DNA of 64,000 nucleotides, from contig NZ_JBBLYU010000001.1 of NCBI RefSeq assembly GCF_037911135.1, positions 806,001 to 870,000 on the forward strand. The letters run 5' to 3'. Shown here one piece after another: positions 11,245 to 19,679 of this stretch; the stretch's first letter is position 1, and the number at the start of each line of letters is the position of its first letter. Source of the DNA: Phaeobacter sp. A36a-5a (GTDB lineage Bacteria > Pseudomonadota > Alphaproteobacteria > Rhodobacterales > Rhodobacteraceae). The translations under genes were made by a program, and so were the position numbers. The notes beneath the pieces are model-generated. The model had not been told where the DNA came from, made no database searches, and worked only from the letters and a program-made list of their open reading frames with translations.

Positions 11245-11411
11245 ATTTAGGGACAAATCTCTGCCCCGCGCCGGTCCGTAGCTGTCCAGTGGCGGGCGTC
11301 GGAATGCTGCAAGCTTCTGGCGTTGCAAAGCCCAGAGGTTGCACAAAGAAAAAGCGCCGCTTGCGCGACGCTCTGGTTTTCTGTCTGGCTGGTTCGGGGC
11401 GCAACTACCGC

Positions 11412-12035
11412 TTATTTGAAGCTGCGGCTGTCCTTGATCTGGTCCCAGGCCCAGACCACCTCTTGCAGCTGTTCTTCCTGGCTGCGGTCGCCACCGTTCA
11501 TGTCGGGGTGCAGCACCTTGATCAGCTTCTTATAGGCTTTGCGGATGTCTGCCTTGCTCCAGTCGTCCTTGGCCTCAAGCACTTCCAGCGCGCGGCGTTC
11601 GGTCGGGGGCAGGCGGCGCCCGGCCTGGGCTGAGCGACCCGGATTCCGGGTGGCGTTCTGGCCCAGCACCTGATGCGGATCCTCGATGCCCAGCCGCGCC
11701 CAGGCGCGCGCCTCGGGGTCACCCATCGGTTTGGTCTGGCGTTCCCAGACTTTGTCCTTGGATTGCTGGGCGTTCAATTCGGCCTCGGTGGTGCCTTCAA
11801 AGAAGTTCCACTTGGTATTGTATTCGCGCACGTGCTCCTGGCAGAACCAGTAGTAATCATCCAGCACATCCGGTGCCTTGGGCGCGCGGAATTTGCCGGG
11901 TTCATCGCAGCCATCCTTGTCGCAGATGCGCTGCGAGGTCTCGGACGCGCCGGTGGCGGCCCGCCGGCCGCGGGGGTTCTTTTTCTTCGCTGACCGGATG
12001 GACATATCGAAACCAAAGGGATCTGACTTGGTCAT
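11412..12035 (-). CDS. J-domain (DnaJ-like) protein
   Basis: A 207-residue co-chaperone-like protein. The J domain is at the C-terminus: ALEVLEAKDDWSKADIRKAY is followed by KKLIKVLHPDMNGGD with the essential HPD, so it should stimulate an Hsp70 (DnaK). The N-terminal half is basic and has a CDKDGCDEPGKF segment and a later WFCQEHV, which could bind metal; this layout is typical of Rhodobacteraceae DnaJ-domain proteins. The ATG at 12035 has AAGG eight bases upstream; a GTG at 12044 overlaps that site. The gene is divergent from the BolA-like gene, separated by about 120 bases. Confidence 0.93.
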   Translation of the reverse strand: MTKSDPFGFDMSIRSAKKKNPRGRRAATGASETSQRICDKDGCDEPGKFRAPKAPDVLDDYYWFCQEHVREYNTKWNFFEGTTEAELNAQQSKDKVWERQTKPMGDPEARAWARLGIEDPHQVLGQNATRNPGRSAQAGRRLPPTERRALEVLEAKDDWSKADIRKAYKKLIKVLHPDMNGGDRSQEEQLQEVVWAWDQIKDSRSFK

Positions 12036-12153
12036 GGGGCGCACCTTCTAGACGCAACTGTTCGACTCGGAGGCAGCAGTTTAGTCTAAGGGGCGGCAGA
12101 TTGAAGGGGGCTGGGAAAATTAATACGGGGATTTTTATGCAGGACACGCCAGA

Positions 12154-12408
12154 ATGAGCATCCGTGAAGAGATCGAGACGCGTCTGCGCGACGCATTTGC
12201 ACCACGCGCATTGCGGGTTGAGGATGAGAGCGACCAGCACGTCGGCCACGCCGGTCACGACGGGCGTGGCGAAAGCCATTTCAACGTATATATCCGGGCC
12301 GATGGCTTTGCCGAGATGTCCCGCGTGGCGCAGCATCGCGCCGTGCATAAGGCGCTGGGCGATATCGTGCCGCGCATCCACGCGCTGGCGCTGGATATCG
12401 GGGTCTAG
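12154..12408 (+). CDS. BolA family protein
   Basis: An 84-residue protein with the BolA/IbaG fold: MSIREEIETRLRDAF opens the domain, the conserved HVGH stretch and SHFNVYIRADGFAEM follow, then RVAQHRAVHKALGDIV. BolA proteins pair with monothiol glutaredoxins around a [2Fe-2S] cluster, using a conserved histidine. No glutaredoxin gene lies next to it here. AGGA precedes the ATG. It is convergent with the DUF4177 gene. Confidence 0.92.
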   Translation: MSIREEIETRLRDAFAPRALRVEDESDQHVGHAGHDGRGESHFNVYIRADGFAEMSRVAQHRAVHKALGDIVPRIHALALDIGV

Positions 12409-12482
12409 CGGCCAAAGTCAGGCAAAGCCCCGCCGATGTGCCACAATGGCAACGCTGGCGGGGAATTGCATCCGGGGGCTGG

Positions 12483-13154
12483 TCAGCTGTTTGCCGGATC
12501 CTCGGAGGATTTTTCCGATCTGGTCAGTTTTGGTTCTGCTTTTGGCGCGGGTTTGGCGGCGCCATCTTTCGGGGTGGCGGCAAGGCTGGCGCGGGCTTTC
12601 AGGGCGGCGGTCAGGCCGGACACCGGGCTCAGCTCCTCGACGCCGTCATCGGCGACCATAGAGCGGGCGCCCCGGCCCGGAACGGCAATGGCGCCTGCCG
12701 GGGCCTCTGGGTCGCCGGCGATGGCGATGGGTGGCGCGACAGCGCTGGTGGTGGCCGGGCCAAGCGTCGGGACTGCTGGTGTCTCCTCCGCGGGGGGCGC
12801 CGCGGCAGCTGCCGCTGTGCTGTGATCCGCCGCTTGGGCGGGGGGCTGCGCTGCGAGCTGCGCGGTGATCTGGGCGGCCAGCTGAGCCACGGCCTGAGCC
12901 TGCAACTGCTCGGCGGCGGCTGGCAGCGCACGGCGGAAGATCAGCACGTTGCGCCAGTTCGTCGTCGAGCCGGTCAGCCCGCTGCGCTCTTCGGATGGCA
13001 GCAGCTCCGCGCGCTGATATTCCCAGCCCTCTGCCGCCATGTCGTTCAGCAGGATATCAATGGAATTGGCAAAGCGGGCTTCGGCGGTTTTGACGCCCTT
13101 GGCCTTGGTGCCCTTGGCGGGGGCGGGGACAACTTTGTATTCAAAAGCTTGCAT
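12483..13154 (-). CDS. DUF4177 domain protein with Ala/Gln/Pro-rich tail
   Basis: A 223-residue protein. The first 90 residues form a DUF4177 domain (MQAFEYKVVPAPAKG at the start, MAAEGWEYQRAELLPSEE later, NVLIFRR at the end). It is followed by about 130 residues of low-complexity sequence rich in Ala, Gln and Pro with repeated AQLAAQ-like units. The start at 13154 is clear because AGGAG lies eight bases upstream; the frame to 13280 is an overrun. The function of DUF4177 is unknown. Confidence 0.85.
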   Translation of the reverse strand: MQAFEYKVVPAPAKGTKAKGVKTAEARFANSIDILLNDMAAEGWEYQRAELLPSEERSGLTGSTTNWRNVLIFRRALPAAAEQLQAQAVAQLAAQITAQLAAQPPAQAADHSTAAAAAAPPAEETPAVPTLGPATTSAVAPPIAIAGDPEAPAGAIAVPGRGARSMVADDGVEELSPVSGLTAALKARASLAATPKDGAAKPAPKAEPKLTRSEKSSEDPANS

Positions 13155-13317
13155 AAACGTCTCCTGTGTCGGCGGCAGGTTTAGCGCAAGCGTGCGGGGG
13201 GTCAAGCGTCCGCGTTCCCCATGGGCGGGGACCTGTCGGGCGGCAGTATACCCCAATTGCCGCTGCGGCTTCCAGATCATCGCGTTCGGGTTGGGGGGTG
13301 GCAGCGCCTTTCACACG

Positions 13318-13343
13318 ACAAAGGGCGCCACCGGGGCGCCCTT
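13318..13343 (-). terminator. Probable terminator after gatB
   Basis: AAGGGCGCC and GGCGCCCTT pair around a short loop about 40 bases past the gatB stop. Only three T residues follow on the minus strand, so termination may be weak. Confidence 0.5.
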
Positions 13344-13385
13344 GCGTGGTTCTTATCTGAGGGCGTTGCGTGCCCGGTGGCCGGA

Positions 13386-14897
13386 TCAGCCGCCCAGCTT
13401 CTGCGCCACCAGCTTGTTCACGGCGGCCGGATTCGCCTTTCCGCCGGTGGCCTTCATCACCTGGCCGACAAACCAGCCTGCCAGTTTCGGGTTCACCTTG
13501 GCCTTCTCCACCTGCGCGGGGTTGGCGGCGATGATCTCGTCCAGCGCGGCTTCGATGGCGCCGGTATCTGTCACCTGCTTCATGCCGCGCTCTTCGACGA
13601 TCTGAGCGGGGTCGCCGCCTTCGGTATAGACGATCTCAAAGAGGTCCTTGGCGATCTTGCCGGAGATCGCGTCGGAGGCGATCAGGTCGATGATGCCGCC
13701 CAGCTGGGCAGGTGAGACCGGGGAGTCGGTGATCGTGTGGTCTTCTTTCTTCAGGCGGCCGAACAGCTCGTTGATGACCCAGTTCGCAGCCAGCTTGCCG
13801 CTGCGGCCCTTGGCGGTTTCCTCGAAGAAGGCCGCCGATTCCACATCCGCGGTCAGTACCGAGGCGTCATAGTCGCTGAGGCCGAAGTCTTTGATGAAAC
13901 GTGCCTTTTTCTCGTCCGGCAGCTCCGGCAGGCTGGCGGCGATATCATCGACCCAGGCCTGTTCGATTTCCAGCGGCAAGAGGTCGGGATCGGGGAAATA
14001 GCGGTAGTCATGCGCCTCTTCCTTGGAGCGCATGGAGCGGGTTTCGCCCTTGTCCGGATCGTACAGGCGGGTTTCCTGCATGATCTCGCCACCTGCCTCG
14101 ATGATGGCGATCTGGCGGCGGGCTTCGACCTCGATCGCCTGCTGGATGAAGCGCATCGAGTTCATGTTCTTGATTTCGCAGCGGGTGCCGAGGTGGGAGA
14201 AGTCCTGGGTTTCCTGATACTTCTCGTACTGGCCCGGCAGGCAGACGGAGACGTTCACGTCGGCGCGCAGGTTGCCGTTCTGCATATTGCCGTCGCAGGT
14301 GCCGAGATACTGCATGATCTGGCGCAGCTTGGCGATATAGGCGGCGGCTTCTTCCGGGCCGCGGATGTCGGGGCGCGAGACGATCTCCATCAGGCAGACG
14401 CCGGTCCGGTTCAGGTCGACAAAGGACATGTTGGGATCCATGTCGTGGATCGACTTGCCCGCGTCCTGCTCCATGTGGATCCGCTCCACACGCACGTTGC
14501 GCGCGGTGCCGTCGCCCAGTTCCACCAGCACTTCGCCTTCGCCCACAATCGGGTGGTAAAGCTGGGAAATCTGGTAGCCCTGCGGCAGGTCGGGGTAGAA
14601 GTAGTTCTTGCGGTCAAAAGCCGACCACAGGTTGATATCGGCCTTCAGGCCCAGACCGGTGCGCACCGCCTGTTCAATGCAGTATTCGTTGATCACGGGC
14701 AGCATGCCGGGCATCGCCGCGTCCACAAAGGCCACGTTGGAGTTCGGCTCGGCGCCGAATTTGGTGGAGGCGCCTGAGAACAGCTTTGCATTGGAGCTGA
14801 CCTGAGCATGCACCTCCATACCGATGACCAGTTCCCAGTCATGCTTGGCGCCCGCGATCACCTTGGGCTTGGGGAGTTCATATGTCAGGTCGAGCAT
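13386..14897 (-). CDS. gatB: Aspartyl/glutamyl-tRNA amidotransferase subunit B
   Basis: A 503-residue subunit of GatCAB, which converts mischarged Glu-tRNA(Gln) or Asp-tRNA(Asn) to the correct amide. The GatB cradle is unmistakable: [13 protein letters not shown] at the start, [15 protein letters not shown]-like ...[39 protein letters not shown] and [12 protein letters not shown]. The C-terminal YqeY-like tail ends with [16 protein letters not shown]. The start at 14897 is set by family alignment; the frame continues upstream to 15194 without meaning. gatA and gatC are not in the window. Confidence 0.96.
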   Translation of the reverse strand: MLDLTYELPKPKVIAGAKHDWELVIGMEVHAQVSSNAKLFSGASTKFGAEPNSNVAFVDAAMPGMLPVINEYCIEQAVRTGLGLKADINLWSAFDRKNYFYPDLPQGYQISQLYHPIVGEGEVLVELGDGTARNVRVERIHMEQDAGKSIHDMDPNMSFVDLNRTGVCLMEIVSRPDIRGPEEAAAYIAKLRQIMQYLGTCDGNMQNGNLRADVNVSVCLPGQYEKYQETQDFSHLGTRCEIKNMNSMRFIQQAIEVEARRQIAIIEAGGEIMQETRLYDPDKGETRSMRSKEEAHDYRYFPDPDLLPLEIEQAWVDDIAASLPELPDEKKARFIKDFGLSDYDASVLTADVESAAFFEETAKGRSGKLAANWVINELFGRLKKEDHTITDSPVSPAQLGGIIDLIASDAISGKIAKDLFEIVYTEGGDPAQIVEERGMKQVTDTGAIEAALDEIIAANPAQVEKAKVNPKLAGWFVGQVMKATGGKANPAAVNKLVAQKLGG

Positions 14898-15184
14898 GGT
14901 TTTCCGCCGTATCCGAATGTCCGATGTTGGCAAGCGTTCTAGGCCCCCGCGCGGGCAGGGGCAAGGGGGCATCGAGGGGCAGAAGGGTACATTGATTTGC
15001 CCTTTTGCATGGGCCGCAGGTCCGGGCAGCGCCCGTCCCGTGCCCATGGACGGGCGCTTCACGCCCACCCTCGGGACGGACTCTGCCCTTCGCAATGGTT
15101 CGCTCGGGGCTGATTCAGCCTCTTGGCGAGACGTTCCGGCAGGGCTAGTACTGGCAGCCCGAGCAGAAATTTCAGGAGGCCGCC

Positions 15185-17566
15185 TTGGACACATCCGCCC
15201 GCATCAGCCAGACCATTGCCACGGAAATCGGCGCCGCCGCCAAACAGGTGAGTGCCGCCGTTGCGCTGCTGGATGAAGGCGCCACAGTGCCCTTTGTTGC
15301 GCGCTACCGGAAGGAGGTCACGGGCGGGCTGGATGACACCCAGCTGCGCACGCTGGCGGAGCGTCTGGACTATCTGCGTGAGCTGGAAAAGCGTCGGGCG
15401 GCCATCCTCGACTCGATCAAGGGGCAGGACAAGCTGACTGATGATCTGGCCGCCTCGATTGCCAAGGCGGAGACCAAGGCGCAGCTGGAGGATATCTATC
15501 TGCCCTACAAGCCGAAGCGGCGCACCAAGGCGATGATCGCCAAGGAGAACGGGCTGGAGCCGCTGGCGGATGCCATTCTGGCCGACCGCGGCACCGACCC
15601 GGAGGCGCTGGCCGAAGGCTATGTTACCGAGGCGGTCGTGACGGTGAAGGACGCGCTGAACGGCGCGCGGGATATCCTGACCGAGCGGCTGACGGAGAAT
15701 GCAACCCTCTTGGGCCGACTGCGGGAGTTCCTCCAGAAGGAGGCGGTGCTCACCGCCAAGGTGGTCGAGGGCAAGGAGCAGGAGGGGGCGAAATTCTCCG
15801 ACTATTTCGCGCATTCCGAACGCTGGGCGGATGTGCCCTCGCACCGGGCGCTGGCGATGCTGCGGGGATCAAACGAGGGCGTGCTGACGCTGGACGTCGG
15901 GCCGGAGCCGGAGGAAGGCGTGGCGCGCGCCGAGGCGATGGTGGCGGCGGTGCTGGGCGCGGGCGGCAACGGGCCGGGAGATGTCTGGCTGCGCAAGGTC
16001 GCGGGCTGGTGCTGGCGGGTGAAACTGTCGCTCTCGATGATGCTGGAGCTGATGGGCGATCTGCGCGGCCGGGCGCAGGAGGATGCGATTCAGGTTTTTG
16101 CCCGCAATCTGAAGGATCTGTTGTTTGCCGCGCCAGCCGGTGCGCGGCCGACTCTCGGGCTGGATCCAGGCATTCGCACCGGCGTCAAGGCGGCGGTGGT
16201 TGACGCAACCGGAAAACTGGTGGCCACCGAGACGTTGTACCCGTTCCAGCCGAAGAACGATCTGCGCGGGGCGCAGGTGTCGATTGTGAAGCTGATTGCC
16301 GAACATGGCGTTGAGCTGATCGCCATTGGCAACGGGACCGCCAGCCGCGAGACCGAGCGGATGGTGGCGGAGGTGCTGCAACACCTGCCGGCCAAGGTGA
16401 AGGCGCCGACCAAGGTGGTGGTTTCCGAGGCCGGCGCCTCGGTCTATTCCGCCTCCGAGCTGGCAGCGCGGGAGTTCCCGGATCTGGATGTCTCCTTGCG
16501 CGGTGCGGTCTCGATTGCCCGCCGCCTCCAGGATCCGCTGGCGGAACTGGTGAAGATCGAACCGAAGAGCATCGGCGTTGGCCAGTACCAGCATGATGTG
16601 GACCAGCACAAACTCTCGAAATCGCTGGAGGCGGTGATTGAGGATGTGGTGAACGCCGTGGGGGTGGACCTCAACATGGCATCGGCGCCGCTGCTGAGCC
16701 ATGTCTCGGGGCTTGGTCCCGGCCTGGCGGAGGCGATTGTGGCGCATCGTGACATGAACGGCGCGTTCAACTCGCGCAAGGAACTGCTGAAGGTCGCGCG
16801 CCTCGGCCCCAAGGCATTTGAGCAATGCGCGGGATTCCTGCGGATCCGCGATGGCAAGGAGCCGCTGGATGCGTCCTCAGTTCACCCCGAAAGCTATGAT
16901 GTGGCGCGCAAGATCGTGGTGGCCTGCGGCCGTGATATCCGCCAGATCATGGGCGATGGTGCGGCGCTGAAAGGCTTGCGGGCAGAGGATTTTGTGGGCG
17001 GCGACGTGGGCCTGCCGACGGTTCGGGATATCTTTGCGGAACTGGAGAAACCGGGCCGTGACCCGCGCCCGTCTTTTGTGACGGCGTCCTTTAAGGATGG
17101 GGTGGAGACGATCACCGACCTGAAACCCGGCATGGTGCTGGAGGGCACGGTCACCAATGTCGCGGGTTTTGGGGCATTCGTGGACATTGGGGTGCATCAG
17201 GATGGGCTGGTGCACGTGAGCCAGCTGGCCGACCGCTTCGTGAAAGACCCGCATGAGGTGGTGAAGACAGGACAGGTGGTCAAGGTCACTGTCACCGAGG
17301 TGGATGTGCCGCGAAAGCGCATCGCCCTCACCATGAAGAAGGACGGCGGTGCCTCAGCCAGAGAGGAGCGCAATGCTCGCGGCCCGGCCAAGGGCGCAGC
17401 TCCGCAGCGTGGTGGCAAGCCCGGTGGGCATTCGGGCGGCGGCAAGCGCCAGATGTCCGCTGGCCCAAAGGGTGGTCAGGGCAGGGGGCAGGGTTCAGGT
17501 CAAAGCTCTGGCCAAACCACAGGCGCGCTGGGTGCGGCCCTGTTGGATGCGTTCAAAAAAACCTGA
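15185..17566 (+). CDS. Tex-family RNA-binding transcription accessory protein
   Basis: A 793-residue nucleic-acid-binding protein of the Tex family. In order: an N-terminal helical region ([18 protein letters not shown]), a YqgF-like RNase H fold ([18 protein letters not shown]), helix-hairpin-helix motifs ([19 protein letters not shown]) and an S1 domain ([18 protein letters not shown]). A Gly/Gln-rich basic tail closes it. The start is a TTG at 15185, supported by a perfect AGGAGG six bases upstream; family members begin with the same pattern. It is divergent from gatB by about 290 bases. Confidence 0.95.
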   Translation: MDTSARISQTIATEIGAAAKQVSAAVALLDEGATVPFVARYRKEVTGGLDDTQLRTLAERLDYLRELEKRRAAILDSIKGQDKLTDDLAASIAKAETKAQLEDIYLPYKPKRRTKAMIAKENGLEPLADAILADRGTDPEALAEGYVTEAVVTVKDALNGARDILTERLTENATLLGRLREFLQKEAVLTAKVVEGKEQEGAKFSDYFAHSERWADVPSHRALAMLRGSNEGVLTLDVGPEPEEGVARAEAMVAAVLGAGGNGPGDVWLRKVAGWCWRVKLSLSMMLELMGDLRGRAQEDAIQVFARNLKDLLFAAPAGARPTLGLDPGIRTGVKAAVVDATGKLVATETLYPFQPKNDLRGAQVSIVKLIAEHGVELIAIGNGTASRETERMVAEVLQHLPAKVKAPTKVVVSEAGASVYSASELAAREFPDLDVSLRGAVSIARRLQDPLAELVKIEPKSIGVGQYQHDVDQHKLSKSLEAVIEDVVNAVGVDLNMASAPLLSHVSGLGPGLAEAIVAHRDMNGAFNSRKELLKVARLGPKAFEQCAGFLRIRDGKEPLDASSVHPESYDVARKIVVACGRDIRQIMGDGAALKGLRAEDFVGGDVGLPTVRDIFAELEKPGRDPRPSFVTASFKDGVETITDLKPGMVLEGTVTNVAGFGAFVDIGVHQDGLVHVSQLADRFVKDPHEVVKTGQVVKVTVTEVDVPRKRIALTMKKDGGASAREERNARGPAKGAAPQRGGKPGGHSGGGKRQMSAGPKGGQGRGQGSGQSSGQTTGALGAALLDAFKKT

Positions 17567-17585
17567 GCGATGCTGCGCGGCCCGC

Positions 17586-18926
17586 CTAATCAGGCGAGAC
17601 GCGCAGCCCTTTGGCGGAAAACTCCACCCGCTGGCCGGCCTCGATTTCGCTGCGAAACAGGCCGGCGATGAAGCGCAGCGCGTCCCGGCGGCCATGGTCG
17701 GCAAACCGGCGCGGTGAGGCGATGCGCAGGTTGTTGTCGAACCGCTGCGCGGCGTGGGCCCAGATCAGCGGATGAATTTCGCGCAGGTGGTCGCGGATCA
17801 GCCAATCCGCCGCCCCGGCGATCTCGCCGCGCTGCCCGGTGGTGGTCGTTGCTGTCTCTTCGACATAACGCAGCGCCACCGCGCAGTAAGAGGCCAGCAG
17901 GTTGATCATTTCCTGATCCGGTCGGCGTGAGACTATATCGCGCAAGCCATCCATGAAGAAGTCGATGTCGACGCGGGCGCAGGCTTCCGGGTCCAAGGCG
18001 ATGGCGTCGAAATAGACCCAGGCGTAGCCGCCGTCGCCCCAGATCTCTTGTGTACGGGCGGCAGTGCGGCGCGCTTCGAGGTCGAGGGCATCGTAGCTGC
18101 CGAACCAGCGCGGCAGCATATGGGTGCCGAGACTGCGCATGTGGCGGTGATTGTCGGGGTCCAGGTCGATGAGTGCGGCGAAATCATCCGCCACCTGCGT
18201 CGCGCTGGCGGATCGTTGCCCGGCGAGCAGCGCGGTTTTCGCTGCGGCAATAAACGGGCTGTCGAGGGCAATACCATCCAGCGGATGCAGCAAGGCGGCT
18301 GCCCTGTCGAAATGGGCGGCGCAACGCTGGCCATTGGCCACGGTGATTGACAGGACATCGGAATAGCCGCGCCAGATCCAGGCCACATCAATATGGGCGA
18401 GGGCCACCAGAGTGCGCAGATAAGGATCGTCGCGGTGTTCCACGCACATCGTCTCCAGCCCCATGACGCCTTCGATCATCTTGCGCCGGTCCCCGGCGTG
18501 GCCAAGGCTGAGCGCGTGTTCGACGGCATTGACCACATCGCTGCGCGCGCCATGGGCCAGAAGCTCGGCAACGGGCAGGCCATGCGGCGTATTCTGGCGG
18601 GCCTTGTCGGCTTTTGCGATCTCTGCGGAGAGGTCGGTCCAGCGGTCCTGACGGGCCAGAAACTGTCCCTTGTCCTGAAGCGTTGCGCAGTCGCTTTCGC
18701 CCTGATCCGGCTCGCAGACCGGCACGATGAGCTGCTGCGGCGGGTGATCCGGGCGGTCTGCGGCGCGGCGGGGAGCGGTTGCCTGATCCTGCCTGCTGCG
18801 GGCGGCAGCGCAGGGGGGCGCCGCTGTGTTTTGCGTGAGGGTCGCCCGGCCTTCACCGGGTAGCAGAGTTGAAAATACCTGTCTGATAAGGTCGCGCGCT
18901 GGGGTGTTTTTGTTGAGCATATCCAT
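17586..18926 (-). CDS. Hypothetical protein, about 446 aa
   Basis: I do not recognise the family. The first 100 residues are low complexity (Ala, Arg, Pro, Gln). The rest looks like a soluble all-helical protein with helix pairs, for example VVNAVEHALSLGHAGDRRKM and a tract of VALAHIDVAWIWRGY, which would suit a repeat solenoid, but no TPR consensus is clear. It lacks a signal peptide or membrane span. The start is a guess: Met at 18926 or 18920 follows no obvious ribosome site, and the frame extends to 19004. It converges on tex with a 19-base gap. Confidence 0.7.
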   Translation of the reverse strand: MDMLNKNTPARDLIRQVFSTLLPGEGRATLTQNTAAPPCAAARSRQDQATAPRRAADRPDHPPQQLIVPVCEPDQGESDCATLQDKGQFLARQDRWTDLSAEIAKADKARQNTPHGLPVAELLAHGARSDVVNAVEHALSLGHAGDRRKMIEGVMGLETMCVEHRDDPYLRTLVALAHIDVAWIWRGYSDVLSITVANGQRCAAHFDRAAALLHPLDGIALDSPFIAAAKTALLAGQRSASATQVADDFAALIDLDPDNHRHMRSLGTHMLPRWFGSYDALDLEARRTAARTQEIWGDGGYAWVYFDAIALDPEACARVDIDFFMDGLRDIVSRRPDQEMINLLASYCAVALRYVEETATTTTGQRGEIAGAADWLIRDHLREIHPLIWAHAAQRFDNNLRIASPRRFADHGRRDALRFIAGLFRSEIEAGQRVEFSAKGLRVSPD

Positions 18927-19097
18927 GTCCGCGTGCTGGCAGCTGAAATCACTGCAATCAGACTGGCTGTTCTTTGGGGCGCAATCATGGCGGGCGCGCG
19001 CCATTGCGATGGACGATTGGGATATTCCAGTGGCAGGTTAACGCGGGTTAAGATTTGCCTGTGTGGCGGCGGGGCGTCGTTTTGGGGAGGTCCGCGC

Positions 19098-19574
19098 TCA
19101 ATAGATGCGGAAGTGATGCCGCCTGACGGGCAGGCCTGCTGCGGTGAGGGCCTGTTCAAGGATCTGATGCGGTGGCAGGCAATCGGGGGGAATGCGCAAC
19201 CGCTTGCCCGCCTCCGTATGAACGGTGGCGCGGTGAGAAAAGTCCCAGCGCCGGTCGAGCGTGACATGGCTTATCCGATTGATCGGCAGGTCTACGGCGC
19301 CGGAGGCATTGCGCCAGCAGAGCCGTGTTGCATCCAGCTTCAGACTGGCAGTCGGGTTGCGCCAGAGTTCCCAGAGGCCGGGCAGCATTGGCAGGATCAG
19401 CAGCAGCGAGATCCAGAGCGCGACGGAAAGCGCCAGCGACAGCGCCGCAATCCCGGCCCCCCACAGGCCGAGGGCGAGCAGCAGGCGTGGCGAGCGGGCG
19501 GCCCGGCTGTAGTGATAGGCGGGAATGACTGCCCGGCGGCTCGTCGGCGGATCTGTCATCGGAGCATCAGCCAT
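19098..19574 (-). CDS. Hypothetical membrane protein with PH-like tail
   Basis: About 158 residues. Residues 30-70 form a hydrophobic hairpin (LLLALGLWGAGIAALSLALS and WISLLLILPMLPGLWELW), followed by a beta-rich cytosolic part (LKLDATRLCWRN, LPINRISHVTLDRR). That layout resembles small bacterial PH-domain membrane proteins, though I cannot confirm it. The start is unclear: Met at 19574, Met at 19559 or the longer frame to 19646 are all possible. The gene is followed by a separate reading unit, the hypothetical gene ending at 17586. Confidence 0.65.
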   Translation of the reverse strand: MADAPMTDPPTSRRAVIPAYHYSRAARSPRLLLALGLWGAGIAALSLALSVALWISLLLILPMLPGLWELWRNPTASLKLDATRLCWRNASGAVDLPINRISHVTLDRRWDFSHRATVHTEAGKRLRIPPDCLPPHQILEQALTAAGLPVRRHHFRIY

Positions 19575-19679
19575 GAGGCGGGGCCTCGATGACAGATGGT
19601 TCGCGCCGGGGCGCGGAGGAGCGGCGGCGGATTGCGAACGGGCCATGATATGGCCCGCTCTTCTGCGCGGCCTGTCGCA

